From NCBI RefSeq assembly GCF_015864945.1, contig NZ_JADYWF010000002.1, positions 512,208 to 576,207 of the forward strand: a DNA stretch of 64,000 nt, in the 5' to 3' direction. Under the pieces are notes generated by a model. The model saw only the letters and a program-made list of their open reading frames with translations. It did no database searches and had not been told where the DNA came from. The position numbers and the translations under genes were made by a program. Positions 44,073 to 53,032 of this stretch are shown in pieces. This DNA is from Salinibacterium sp. NG253. GTDB taxonomy: Bacteria; Actinomycetota; Actinomycetes; Actinomycetales; Microbacteriaceae. The number at the start of each line of letters is the position of its first letter. Position 1 is the stretch's first letter.

Positions 44073-45416
44073 CTAGGACTCCTCGCCCTCGTGAGGGCGA
44101 TCTCCCGACTCATCATTGAGAAGATCATTGATGGCTTGATCAACGTCATCCAGAGTGCTGCCACCGTCACGCAGGCGGGCAACGAGAGCGGCCGGGTCGT
44201 CGATATCGGCGGCCGTCGGCATGAGGTCGGGGTGCGACCACAGCGCGTCGCGTTGATCGGCACCGAGCTCGTCGGTGACGTGCTGCCACATCGCTGCTGC
44301 TTCACGCAGGCGACGCGGGCGCAACTCAAGACCCACGAGAGTGGCAAAAGCCGACTCAGCAGGGCCACCGGACGCGCGACGGCGTCGCACGGTCTCCGCA
44401 ATCGCCTCGCGCGCCGGAAGTCGCGAGGTGGCGGCGGCCGTCACAACATCCACCCAGCCTTCAACAAGCGCCAGAACGGTCTCGAGGCGCTCGAGCGCCT
44501 CACGCTGCTCTTCGCTCTTCGGTGGAATGAGCGAACCGTTCGTCATCGCGTCGCGAAGCTCTTCAGGATTATTGGGGTCAAAGTCGCTCGCCAACTCAGC
44601 AATGGCATCCGAATCAATGTGGATGTCGTGGGCATAGGCGGTAACAGACGTCATGAACTGCAGACGCAGCCACTTTGCGTGGCGGAAGAGTCGGGCGTGT
44701 GCGAGCTCGCGCACCGCCAAGTAGAGGTGAATCTCGCTGTCGGGCAGGTCGAGACCGTTGCCGAACGCGAAGACGCTCTGTGGAACGAGTACAGCTTGCT
44801 GTTCATCGAAGAGAGGGATGCCGATGTCGCCGCCCGACACCACTTCGCTCGACAACTGACCAACAACCTGGCCGAGCTGCATGGCGAAGAGGGTGCCGCC
44901 GATGTTGCGCATGACTTTGCTTGCGCCGCTGAGCATCTCGTCCATTTCCTCTGGCGCGTTCTGCTTGAGAACGTCCGTGAGGGAATTGGCGATCGAGTTG
45001 GCCACTGGTTCAGCAAGCTGAGTCCAGATGGGCATCGTGATGGTGACCCATTCGCTGCGGCTGAGCAGCTTGGGTTCCACGGTGAGTTCGGAGATATCGG
45101 TGACCTCATCGAGCCAGAGCGCAGCCACATGGAGGGCCTGCTCGAGTTTGGTGCGTTCGGCGGGCAAAGACACCACGGTGCTTTGCGACGCGAGGTTCTT
45201 AGCCTGCTCAAGAGCAATGTCCCAGTTGATGCCGTCGCCGCTCTTGCCAAGCGCGTTCTGGAGCTGGCTCAGCAGTTGCTGAATCATCGCAGGATCGTTG
45301 GGCAACCCTGCTGCACCAGCCAATTTCGCCGGATCGATTTCGCCCTCGCCCGAGAGAAAGTCGCGCATCATGTCGCGGAACTCGTCTTCGGAATTGTTCT
45401 CAGCATCGTCAGCCAT
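44073..45416 (-). CDS. DUF2342 family protein, predicted zinc-dependent metalloprotease-like (Rv3195-like)
   Basis: Protein of 447 residues, mostly helical, acidic at both ends. Family members are annotated as zincin-like, but here the expected HExxH reads RELAH in AVRELAHARLFRHAKWL, so one metal ligand is missing and protease activity is doubtful. A downstream DSDAIAELASDFD could supply acidic ligands. Divergent from the PDZ-protease gene. Leaderless ATG. The neighbour order is conserved in mycobacteria, from memory. Confidence 0.82.
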   Translation of the reverse strand: MADDAENNSEDEFRDMMRDFLSGEGEIDPAKLAGAAGLPNDPAMIQQLLSQLQNALGKSGDGINWDIALEQAKNLASQSTVVSLPAERTKLEQALHVAALWLDEVTDISELTVEPKLLSRSEWVTITMPIWTQLAEPVANSIANSLTDVLKQNAPEEMDEMLSGASKVMRNIGGTLFAMQLGQVVGQLSSEVVSGGDIGIPLFDEQQAVLVPQSVFAFGNGLDLPDSEIHLYLAVRELAHARLFRHAKWLRLQFMTSVTAYAHDIHIDSDAIAELASDFDPNNPEELRDAMTNGSLIPPKSEEQREALERLETVLALVEGWVDVVTAAATSRLPAREAIAETVRRRRASGGPAESAFATLVGLELRPRRLREAAAMWQHVTDELGADQRDALWSHPDLMPTAADIDDPAALVARLRDGGSTLDDVDQAINDLLNDESGDRPHEGEES

Positions 45417-45422
45417 GCTTTA

Positions 45423-45428
45423 ACGCTA
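45423..45428 (-). promoter_or_regulatory. -10 box of the DUF2342 gene, leaderless
   Basis: TAGCGT, six bases (TAAAGC), ATG at 45416. Confidence 0.6.
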
Positions 45429-45462
45429 GCCGCTCGATGCCGTGCGCGGCTGAGTTTTGACC

Positions 45463-45468
45463 TAGGCT
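45463..45468 (+). promoter_or_regulatory. -10 box of the PDZ-protease gene (leadered)
   Basis: TAGGCT, about 55 bp before the GTG start. Unlike its neighbours this gene has a leader and an AAGGAC Shine-Dalgarno sequence. Confidence 0.45.
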
Positions 45469-45524
45469 AGTGACTCTTACCGTGCGCCTGTGGCGAACAC
45501 CGCTCCCACCCCGTAAGGACTTAG

Positions 45525-46637
45525 GTGGCCCTGTTTACTGATAATCGACCCGAACCTTCATCGAGCCGCGCCCGAAGTGGCTGGCTCGGATGGTTGGTTC
45601 TGAGCGTCGCGCTTGTAGGAACCCTGCTGGCAACACTCGTCCCTTCGCCGTACATCATCGAGCAACCTGGCCCGGTGTACGACACTTTGGGTGACGTGGA
45701 GATTGAGGGCGCACTCGTGCCGCTCATTCAGATTCCGGTCGAGACGACCTACCCCACCGAGGGTGCACTCGACATGCTGACGGTCAACGTGTTGGGAAAC
45801 CCCGATTCACCGCTCAGCTGGTTTGAGGTCGGCGCCGCGTATTTCGATCGCAGTAAAGCAATCGTTCCGGTCGAAGCTGTTTACCCCGTTGGCGTGACGG
45901 TCGAGGAGTCCACCGAGGCAGGTGCAATTCAGATGGAGACGTCGCAGCAGGAAGCGATTGCCGCAGCGCTCTCTGACCTGGGCTACGAATTTGATGCCAC
46001 GCTGACCGTTGCTGAAACCTCCGCCGGTGGACCGTCAGAAGGCGTGCTCGAAGCGGGCGATGTCATTCGCAGCGTGAACGGTGAGACTTTTGCCGACGTA
46101 GCTGGACTGCGCGACGAGATCGCAGCAAACGGAATCACAACTCCTGCCGAGGTTGTCTTCGAGCGCGAAGACGAAGAATTGACCGTCGAGATCACTCCCA
46201 CAATGAGCGAAGGCGACGACGCCATCCCGATCATCGGCGTTGTGGTCGGTAGTGCCTATAATTTCCCGGTTGACGTCAAGATCCAGCTGGAGAACGTTGG
46301 CGGTCCGAGCGCCGGAATGATGTTTGCCCTCGGAATCATCGACAAGCTCACGCCCGGTGCAATCAACGGCGGCACCGAAGTTGCGGGCACGGGAACGATC
46401 ACCGCAACCGGCGATGTCGGGCCGATCGGCGGCATCCAGCAGAAGATGTATGGCGCGCAGGCAGCTGGTGCTGACTTCTTCCTCGCTCCCGTGGAGAACT
46501 GTGATGAGGTTGCAGAGAACACTCCCAAGGGCCTCACGGTCTATGCGGTCGATGATCTAAACGATGCGCTCGTAGCGCTGGCCAGCATCCGCGGCGGTTT
46601 GAGCGGCGCCGGACTTCCCACCTGCAGCGCCAATTAA
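45525..46637 (+). CDS. Membrane-anchored PDZ domain Lon-type (S16) protease
   Basis: Protein of 370 residues (Rv3194c-like). An N-terminal transmembrane anchor (about 20-40, WLGWLVLSVALVGTLLATLV), a PDZ domain (about 165-230, GGPSEGVLEAGDVIRSVNG) and a C-terminal S16 catalytic domain with the Ser in ENVGGPSAGMMFAL (about 260) and the Lys in GGIQQKMYGAQAAGA (about 306). The active site faces outside. GTG start 10 nt after AAGGAC. It precedes the UPF0182 membrane protein gene, a conserved pairing. Confidence 0.88.
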   Translation: MALFTDNRPEPSSSRARSGWLGWLVLSVALVGTLLATLVPSPYIIEQPGPVYDTLGDVEIEGALVPLIQIPVETTYPTEGALDMLTVNVLGNPDSPLSWFEVGAAYFDRSKAIVPVEAVYPVGVTVEESTEAGAIQMETSQQEAIAAALSDLGYEFDATLTVAETSAGGPSEGVLEAGDVIRSVNGETFADVAGLRDEIAANGITTPAEVVFEREDEELTVEITPTMSEGDDAIPIIGVVVGSAYNFPVDVKIQLENVGGPSAGMMFALGIIDKLTPGAINGGTEVAGTGTITATGDVGPIGGIQQKMYGAQAAGADFFLAPVENCDEVAENTPKGLTVYAVDDLNDALVALASIRGGLSGAGLPTCSAN

Positions 46638-46675
46638 GCGTTGCCCGACCCGTCAACTGTGCGACGAACCTTCCC

Positions 46676-46695
46676 GTGCGCTGCCCTCAGCGCAC
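46676..46695 (+). terminator. Stem-loop after the PDZ-protease gene
   Basis: GTGCGCTG pairs perfectly with CAGCGCAC over a CCCT loop; TTCCCT follows. Weak T-run, so possibly an attenuator or processing site. Confidence 0.45.
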
Positions 46696-46811
46696 TTCCC
46701 TGTGAAGAACATTGCGTGGAGCTTGTGTAACGCTGAGAGCGATCACCAACCCCGCGCCCATGAAAGACCTTTAAGATAGCTCTAAGCCCCCAATTTCAGG
46801 AGCAAAGTACT

Positions 46812-49691
46812 GTGTCGAGCCAAACCCAATCAGCCCCGACGAGCAAGACGAGGTCTGCGTTTACGATCACGGCGATAATTCTCGCCGTCATTGTCATCGC
46901 GTTCTTCTTGTTCTCGAACCTCTACGCCGATGTGCTCTGGTATAGCCAGACCGGGTATTTGGAGGTTCTCACTACCCAGTGGATCGCTACAGCCGTGATG
47001 TTCATGATCGGCTTCGTCGCGATGGCGGTTCCGGTCGGCGTCAGCCTGCTGATCGCTTTCCGTGCACGCCCGATCTACGCCAAGCTCAACGCACAGCTTG
47101 AGGGCTACCAGCAGGTAGTCGAACCGCTGCGCAAGCTCGCCATGGTTGGAATCCCGGTTCTGCTCGGCATCTTTGGCGGTGTCTCCTCCGCGAGCGCCTG
47201 GCCCGTTGCCCTGCAGTGGTTGAACCGCAGCTCGTTCGGCCAGACCGATCCGCAGTTCGGCTTGGACATCTCGTTCTACTTCTACGAGCTTCCGATGTAT
47301 CACTCCATCGTTGGCTTCGCTTCCGCCGTGTTGATCATCTCCTTCCTCGGAGCACTCGCGACGAGCTACCTCTACGGCGCTCTCAGCGTCCATGGTCGCG
47401 AGGTGCGCATTTCACGTTCTGCTCGCGTTCAGCTTGCGATCACCGCTGGTGTCTTCTTCGCACTGCAGGCCCTCAGCATTTGGCTTGACCAGTACACGAC
47501 GTTGTACTCCGCCAGCCAGGGCTTCCTGCAGACTGGTGCAAGCTACACCGAGGCAAACGCCACCATCCCGGGTCGTGCGATCCTCGCCGGCATCGCGGCG
47601 ATCGTGGCCATCCTCTTCATCGTGACGGCGATCATTGGCCGCTGGCGTCTGCCGATGATCGGCACCGCGCTGCTGCTCATCAGCGGACTTGTCGTCGGAA
47701 ACCTCTACCCGTGGATCGTTCAGCGCTTCCAGGTAGACCCCAACGCCCGTAGCTACGAATCTGAGTATATCGATCGCAGCATCCAAGCGACCCGGGATGC
47801 CTACGGTGTCTCTGATGTAGACGAAGTTCCCTACAGCGCGACAACGGATGCTGAGCCCGGAGCGCTTCGTGCCGACGCGGCGACTACGGCCAACATCCGA
47901 ATTCTCGACCCCGCGATCGCCCCAGCGGCGTTTGCACAGCTCGAGCAGTTCAAGCAGTACTACCAGTTCGGCAGTCACCTCGACGTTGACCGCTATGACA
48001 TTGATGGCGAGACTCAAGACACCGTGATTGCGGTTCGTGAGCTCAACCAGTCCGGTCTTGGTGAGTCACAGTCCTGGTACAACAACGCAGTCGTCTACAC
48101 CCACGGCTATGGCGTCGTTGCCGCTTTCGGTAACCAGCGTGCCGCGGATGGACAGCCCGTGTTCCTCGAGTCGGGAATCCCGAGCACCGGAGACCTTGGC
48201 GAATACGAACCCCGCGTTTACTTCGGCGAAGACTCTCCGGAGTACTCGATTGTTGGTGCCCCTGAAGGCTCCGACGACATCGAACTCGACTACCCATCGG
48301 GTGGCGAAGACAGCGACCAGAACGCCACGACGACGTTTGAGGGTGACGGCGGGCCCGTGCTCGACAATATCTTCAAGAAGCTTGTCTACGCGGTGAAGTT
48401 CCAGTCTGAGCAGATCTTCCTTGCATCAGACGTGACGGACGAGTCGCAGATTCTCTACGACCGCGAGCCCCTTGATCGTGTCGCGAAGGTCGCCCCGTAC
48501 CTCACCCTAGACAGTGACGTGTACCCGGCCATCGTGGACGGGCGTATCGTCTGGATTGTTGACGGCTACACCACGGGCGCTAACTACCCGTACTCGCAGG
48601 TTGAGCAGCTTTCTAGCGCGATCGCCGACACCTACACGCCGGCACCGCAGTTCGCACTCGACGACATCAACTACATCCGCAACTCGGTCAAGGCGACTGT
48701 TGATGCTTACGACGGTTCGGTGAACCTGTACGCGTGGGATGACGAAGACCCGGTTCTGCAGACCTGGAACAAGATCTTCCCGAACACCCTCTTGCCGCAA
48801 AGCGACATGACCGTGGATCTGCTGGATCACGTGCGGTACCCCGCTGACCTGTTCAAGGTGCAGCGCGAGATCCTCGGTTCGTACCACGTCACCGATGCTG
48901 GCTCGTTCTACTCGAGCGATGACCAGTGGATCAGTCCCGAAGATCCGGTTTCGGACACGGGCTCGCTCCAGCCGCCGTACTACCTGACGATGCAGGTTCC
49001 CGGAACGGACGACCCGGCGTTCACGCTGTACTCGACCTTCATTCCGCGAGGAACGGCTGACGCGAGTCGAAGTGTTCTTACCGGTTACTTGACCGCGAAC
49101 TCGGATGCGGGTCCTGACTACGGCAAGCTCACGCTGTTGACGTTGCCGAAGCAGGACACGATTCCTGGTCCTGGACAGGTGCAGAACAGCTTCAATACCG
49201 ACACCATCGTGGCCAACCAGCTGGCACTTCTGCAGCAGGGTGACACCGAGGTGAAGCTCGGTAACCTGCTGACGCTGCCCGTCGGTGGTGGACTGCTCTA
49301 TGTGCAGCCGGTCTACGTGCAATCGACCAGCGGAACTCAGTACCCGCTGCTGCGTAAGGTTCTGGTGTCATTCGGTGACGAGATCGCGTTCGAGGACACC
49401 CTCGACGAAGCTCTCGACACGCTGTTTGGCGGAGACTCTGGTGCCGAAGCCGGCGACGGTGAGGTTCCGGTAACGCCGGATGTTCCCGTTGACCCCGATG
49501 CGCCCGTCGACCCCGATGCGCCGGTAGTTACTCCCGGCGACAACGCGGCACTCGACAGCGCACTGGCGGACTACAAGTCGGCACTGGCCGATCGCAACGC
49601 GGCTTATGCAGACAACGACCTCGTCGCTGCTGCGGAAGCTGACCAGCGCATGGTCGACGCAATTGAGCGGGCAATCGCCGCCACCGAATAG
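46812..49691 (+). CDS. UPF0182 family large membrane protein (Rv3193c-like)
   Basis: Protein of 959 residues. Six or seven hydrophobic helices lie in the first 310 residues (for example AIILAVIVIAFFLFSNLYAD and ALLLISGLVVGNLYPWIV), followed by a large extracytoplasmic domain of about 550 residues (LYAWDDEDPVLQTW, TLLPQSDMTVDLLDHVRYP). A Pro/Asp-rich linker (PVDPDAPVDPDAPV) and an Ala-rich helix close the protein. Function unknown; near-universal in actinobacteria. GTG start after AGGAG. TAAGAT at about 46772 is a possible -10. Confidence 0.9.
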   Translation: MSSQTQSAPTSKTRSAFTITAIILAVIVIAFFLFSNLYADVLWYSQTGYLEVLTTQWIATAVMFMIGFVAMAVPVGVSLLIAFRARPIYAKLNAQLEGYQQVVEPLRKLAMVGIPVLLGIFGGVSSASAWPVALQWLNRSSFGQTDPQFGLDISFYFYELPMYHSIVGFASAVLIISFLGALATSYLYGALSVHGREVRISRSARVQLAITAGVFFALQALSIWLDQYTTLYSASQGFLQTGASYTEANATIPGRAILAGIAAIVAILFIVTAIIGRWRLPMIGTALLLISGLVVGNLYPWIVQRFQVDPNARSYESEYIDRSIQATRDAYGVSDVDEVPYSATTDAEPGALRADAATTANIRILDPAIAPAAFAQLEQFKQYYQFGSHLDVDRYDIDGETQDTVIAVRELNQSGLGESQSWYNNAVVYTHGYGVVAAFGNQRAADGQPVFLESGIPSTGDLGEYEPRVYFGEDSPEYSIVGAPEGSDDIELDYPSGGEDSDQNATTTFEGDGGPVLDNIFKKLVYAVKFQSEQIFLASDVTDESQILYDREPLDRVAKVAPYLTLDSDVYPAIVDGRIVWIVDGYTTGANYPYSQVEQLSSAIADTYTPAPQFALDDINYIRNSVKATVDAYDGSVNLYAWDDEDPVLQTWNKIFPNTLLPQSDMTVDLLDHVRYPADLFKVQREILGSYHVTDAGSFYSSDDQWISPEDPVSDTGSLQPPYYLTMQVPGTDDPAFTLYSTFIPRGTADASRSVLTGYLTANSDAGPDYGKLTLLTLPKQDTIPGPGQVQNSFNTDTIVANQLALLQQGDTEVKLGNLLTLPVGGGLLYVQPVYVQSTSGTQYPLLRKVLVSFGDEIAFEDTLDEALDTLFGGDSGAEAGDGEVPVTPDVPVDPDAPVDPDAPVVTPGDNAALDSALADYKSALADRNAAYADNDLVAAAEADQRMVDAIERAIAATE

Positions 49692-49699
49692 TGAAATCT

Positions 49700-49738
49700 A
49701 ACTCAGCGGGCCGCAGCACACTGTGAGCCCGCTGAGTT
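49700..49738 (+). terminator. Rho-independent terminator of the UPF0182 gene
   Basis: Twelve-base arms AACTCAGCGGGC and GCCCGCTGAGTT with a 15-base loop, followed by CGGTTTT, starting 9 nt after the stop. Confidence 0.8.
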
Positions 49739-49780
49739 CGGTTTTCGTGCCGTTCACCCTGTGTTACGCTTTATATACGC

Positions 49781-49857
49781 CGCGGGGTGGAGCAGTTCGG
49801 TAGCTCGCTGGGCTCATAACCCAGAGGTCGCAGGTTCAAATCCTGTCCCCGCAACCA
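49781..49857 (+). tRNA. Initiator tRNA-fMet (anticodon CAT)
   Basis: Seventy-seven bases with encoded CCA. The acceptor stem CGCGGGG/CCCCGCA has the C1-A72 mismatch that marks bacterial initiators, and the anticodon stem (CTGGG/CCCAG around CTCATAA) ends in three G-C pairs. The anticodon is at 49815-49817. The T-arm contains GGTTCAAATCC. Confidence 0.96.
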
Positions 49858-49861
49858 CGTA

Positions 49862-49894
49862 AAGAATCCCGGTCTCATTGAGACCGGGATTCTT
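49862..49894 (+). terminator. Terminator of tRNA-fMet
   Basis: Perfect 15-base arms AAGAATCCCGGTCTC and GAGACCGGGATTCTT with an ATT loop, starting 4 nt after the tRNA. The stem supplies the short T-rich 3' edge. Confidence 0.85.
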
Positions 49895-49897
49895 GCG

Positions 49898-49939
49898 TTA
49901 ACGGGCTTACGTTATCGGGCTTACGTTGTCGGGCTCATG
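49898..49939 (+). repeat. Three tandem 14-nt repeats after the tRNA terminator
   Basis: TTAACGGGCTTACG, TTATCGGGCTTACG and TTGTCGGGCTCATG in direct succession. Copies 1 and 2 differ at one base, copy 3 at four from copy 1. No coding function seen. Confidence 0.75.
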
Positions 49940-50053
49940 CAGTGCCTTCGGATGCGTGATCCGCTCGCGGGTGTGAGATTCTTAGCTGCACCGGACGCCG
50001 GTAGTTAAACCCGCGAAGCTCCTGAGCGGTGTTCCTGCAGAAAGAGACCCCCT

Positions 50054-51004
50054 ATGAATTCTTACGCCACCATGACCGCTCTCGTCACGGGCGCAAGCTC
50101 CGGGGTGGGTTGGGAAGCCGCAGCGCAGCTTGCCGAGGCAGGCTACGGCCGCATCATCATCACGGCGCGCAGTGCCGAGAAAGTCGCAGAGGCTGGGGCT
50201 TCGCTCAGCGCACGAGTTCCCGGCGCGCAGTTTGTGCCGGTGACTCTCGACCTCGACGACTTCGGATCCATCTCCCGGGCTGCTGACGGCCTCATCGCCG
50301 ACGGCACTGCTATCGACGCCCTCATCCTCAACGCGGGGGTTGCCTCCACCACTCAGTTGCGCCGCACCTCGGCTGGTATCGAGCAAATCATGGCGGCGAC
50401 GCTGACAGGGCACCACGCGTTTACCCAGCACCTGCTCCGGGGAGGGCTGTTGAGCGCCCACGCTCACATCATCATCGCCGGGTCGGAAGCCGCGCGCGGA
50501 GACGTTCCCTCGTTCACTGTTGTGGACGTGGCTGAACTGGCTGCGGCATCCTTCGACGGTGATCTGGAGCGTGCCATTGAGGCGATTCTTCGCGCGGAGC
50601 CGCCCGTGAAATACAGCAACAATAGTCAGTATGCGACGGCGAAGACCTTTGCGGTGTGGTGGGCGAGAGAGCTCGCCACCCAACTTCCCGCCGGCATGAC
50701 GGTGAACGCGGTGTCGCCCGGCAACACTCCGGATACGCAAGCATCACGGGCGATGCCCGCGATCATGCGCAGGGTTTTATTGCCGCTCATGAAACTCATT
50801 CCCGGCGTCTCGCACAGCGTTCCGGCGGCCGCTGCTCGGTATCTCAGTGCGATCGAGATGTCGGATGATGTGACTGGAACCTTCTTCGCGTCACCGCCGA
50901 AGAAAATGACGGGACCGCTCACCGCCGCGACCCAGAGCCATTTCACCAACCCAGCCGGGCAGCGCGCCCTCTGGAACGTGTTGGAAAGACTGACAGCCGA
51001 GTAG
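50054..51004 (+). CDS. SDR family NAD(P)-dependent oxidoreductase
   Basis: Short-chain dehydrogenase of 316 residues. Cofactor motif ALVTGASSGVGWEAAAQLAEAG, structural ILNAGVAS (NAG), and active-site tyrosine/lysine in NNSQYATAKTF (YxxxK). The C-terminal extension past residue 230 is longer than in classical 250-residue SDRs and resembles protochlorophyllide-reductase or retinol-dehydrogenase-like members. Substrate unknown. Convergent with the ThrE-like gene. Confidence 0.85.
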   Translation: MNSYATMTALVTGASSGVGWEAAAQLAEAGYGRIIITARSAEKVAEAGASLSARVPGAQFVPVTLDLDDFGSISRAADGLIADGTAIDALILNAGVASTTQLRRTSAGIEQIMAATLTGHHAFTQHLLRGGLLSAHAHIIIAGSEAARGDVPSFTVVDVAELAAASFDGDLERAIEAILRAEPPVKYSNNSQYATAKTFAVWWARELATQLPAGMTVNAVSPGNTPDTQASRAMPAIMRRVLLPLMKLIPGVSHSVPAAAARYLSAIEMSDDVTGTFFASPPKKMTGPLTAATQSHFTNPAGQRALWNVLERLTAE

Positions 51005-51023
51005 AAGCGTTCCGAGTTGGCCG

Positions 51024-52910
51024 CTACTTTTCGGCGGAGGCTTCGGTTTCCTTCTGAGTGCCAGGGGCGGGCACCGCTATCGGCTCGGTCGCGGGGGCCG
51101 GCTCAAGGAAGTCGAAAAGTTGGGGAATCCGTTGGTCGCGCAGCGAACTTGAGGCGGCGAGCCCGATGAGAACGCCCAGGGCGATCGCGATCATCGTGCC
51201 GACCGTGGTGATGAGGCTGCTGAACGCTCCTGTGTTGCCCCCTAAGACCTCGGTGACGCCCACGAGCCCCAACGCTCCCGGTACGAGCAGCCAGAACGCA
51301 GGGAGGAAGCTGACGATCGCGGGAGGGCCGCTGCGGTGTCGCGCGACGAGCACCGCGACAGGAGTCATCGCGATGGCACCGACGAGAGCCGACAGGACGC
51401 CGCCGAACAACACATCACCGATCACTTGGGCGCCATAGGCCACGTAGAGCACGAGCATGATCCACGGAATGGATGCCGGCCGTGCGCACTGATAGACGGA
51501 TATTCCGATTCCAAATACCGCGACCGCGATCCACGGTGCGATGGGGCCGAGGGGTTCGCTCGACACATCGAGGTTGATGGTGGGAACGCCCACAAGGGCG
51601 CCGGCGGAGACGATGCCGACCGCGAGCAGCAGCAGTCGCATGGCGCCAGCAGCGGCACGGGCAGAACCAGACATGATGTGGCCGGTCGAGAGTTCGATGA
51701 CGGCAGTGGTGAGCAGTCCACCCGGCAACAAGATCACCAGCGGTGCTACGAGCGAGGGCAGCACACCGGAGTCAGCAGATATCCGGGTCACGAGCAACAC
51801 AATCAGTGAGGAGCCGAGAGCGGCTCCCACAATCACAAGTGCGGTGTATCCGGAGGGCAGACGTTCGCCGAGCAACAGCAGTGTTCCGACGCCAAGGCCA
51901 AGCGCAGCAGCTAACAGCACTCCGAGCCATGATGAGCCCAGAAGCACCGCGATCGCGGCCGACGTGAGTGCATACGCAAACACTCGTTGAACGGTTGAAA
52001 AAGGCGCAGAAAGCGCGCGCACTTTTGCGAGCTGACGCGTGACCCACGCACTCGAGCCAGCACGAACCCGCCCCACCTTGACGACGCGGTCAATCACATC
52101 AATGGCATAAAGCAGATAGGACCGGCGGCCCGCCGACACTGCTCTCGTTTGCGCGGAACCGTCGGCATCCAGCGACACCAGAATTGCCGTAGGGAACACA
52201 ATTACTTCGGCAGAAGGGTACCCATTTGCCGTGGCGACATCCTGCACGGCAGAGCGAACCATGCTGACCGGGTAACCGCTATCGATCATCGCTTCGCCGA
52301 CATCCGCCATGGAATTGAGCACAACCCCAGCCGAGGTCGCGCTATCGCGTAGTGGCGCCGCAGGGGCAGCGGTGTGCGCCGTGAGTGAGCGCCGTCTCAG
52401 GGCGAGCCAGAGCACAATCAGGCTCGCGACCAAGACGGCAACAGCGATGAGTAATGACGTGAGCGAAACCGTGGATGTCGCAACACTGGGGGGAGTCGCC
52501 GGCAGCGGCACGACTTCGACCTCGTCTGCCGGAGTCTCGACCGGTGTGGGGGTGGCGCTCGGCGTCGGAGTGATGGTCTCGGAGGGAACCGGAGTTGGAG
52601 TCGATGTTGGGGTGGATGTCGACGTTGAGTTGGGAGTCGGGGCGACCGTCGGGGTCGGGCTAGGAGCGGTCGTCGCTGCGAAAGTTTCCGGAGCGCTCGG
52701 GCCGATCGCTGCCGGGTCTTCGTCGACAGCAGCCAGTGCACTGCCGCGAGACAACTCGCTAGAGGTGCTGTGTGCGGGCGTTGACGTAGTGGCGGCGCGC
52801 GCGGGGGAGCTTGGCCCCACCGCTGCCGAGACAGCCAACAGGAGTGCACCGGCCGAGCAGGCAGCGACGATCAGCACTCGAAGACTTAGTCGGCGCTGCG
52901 CGATTCTCAT
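51024..52910 (-). CDS. ThrE-like threonine/serine exporter with secreted Thr/Pro-rich extension
   Basis: Membrane protein of 628 residues. Residues 1-40 look like a signal peptide (LRVLIVAACSAGALLLAVSAA, then ARA). A Thr/Pro/Ser linker (about 75-125, repeated TPTP units) precedes a first transmembrane helix (about 145-165). The ThrE core follows: an N-terminal domain (MADVGEAMIDSGYPVSMV, about 200-310) and about ten helices to the end. An export role for small amino acids is inferred from Corynebacterium ThrE; the secreted extension is unusual and could contact the cell wall. Confidence 0.83.
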   Translation of the reverse strand: MRIAQRRLSLRVLIVAACSAGALLLAVSAAVGPSSPARAATTSTPAHSTSSELSRGSALAAVDEDPAAIGPSAPETFAATTAPSPTPTVAPTPNSTSTSTPTSTPTPVPSETITPTPSATPTPVETPADEVEVVPLPATPPSVATSTVSLTSLLIAVAVLVASLIVLWLALRRRSLTAHTAAPAAPLRDSATSAGVVLNSMADVGEAMIDSGYPVSMVRSAVQDVATANGYPSAEVIVFPTAILVSLDADGSAQTRAVSAGRRSYLLYAIDVIDRVVKVGRVRAGSSAWVTRQLAKVRALSAPFSTVQRVFAYALTSAAIAVLLGSSWLGVLLAAALGLGVGTLLLLGERLPSGYTALVIVGAALGSSLIVLLVTRISADSGVLPSLVAPLVILLPGGLLTTAVIELSTGHIMSGSARAAAGAMRLLLLAVGIVSAGALVGVPTINLDVSSEPLGPIAPWIAVAVFGIGISVYQCARPASIPWIMLVLYVAYGAQVIGDVLFGGVLSALVGAIAMTPVAVLVARHRSGPPAIVSFLPAFWLLVPGALGLVGVTEVLGGNTGAFSSLITTVGTMIAIALGVLIGLAASSSLRDQRIPQLFDFLEPAPATEPIAVPAPGTQKETEASAEK

Positions 52911-53032
52911 TCTCCAGTGTCCTCCGTGGTAGACAAACCGGTGTGTATGAAACGTACGCGGAATCGTCGGTAACAGCGAATGTGGTTGCGCTTATCGCCT
53001 GGTCTCATGCTCGCGTGAGCGAGAAAGGCAGC

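Noticed and set aside
43944-45470. 508-codon open frame opposite the DUF2342 gene
   Set aside because: No family resemblance; the opposite strand has a leaderless promoter and a recognised family in conserved order.
49781-49939. tRNA-fMet 3' flank as a phage or island attachment site
   Set aside because: No integrase, no direct repeat of the tRNA 3' end and no foreign-looking block within the window.
52561-52690. Repetitive GGAGTC/GGTGTGGGG-like DNA suggesting a repeat element
   Set aside because: It encodes the Thr/Pro-rich linker of the ThrE-like exporter; the repetitiveness is at codon level within a gene.
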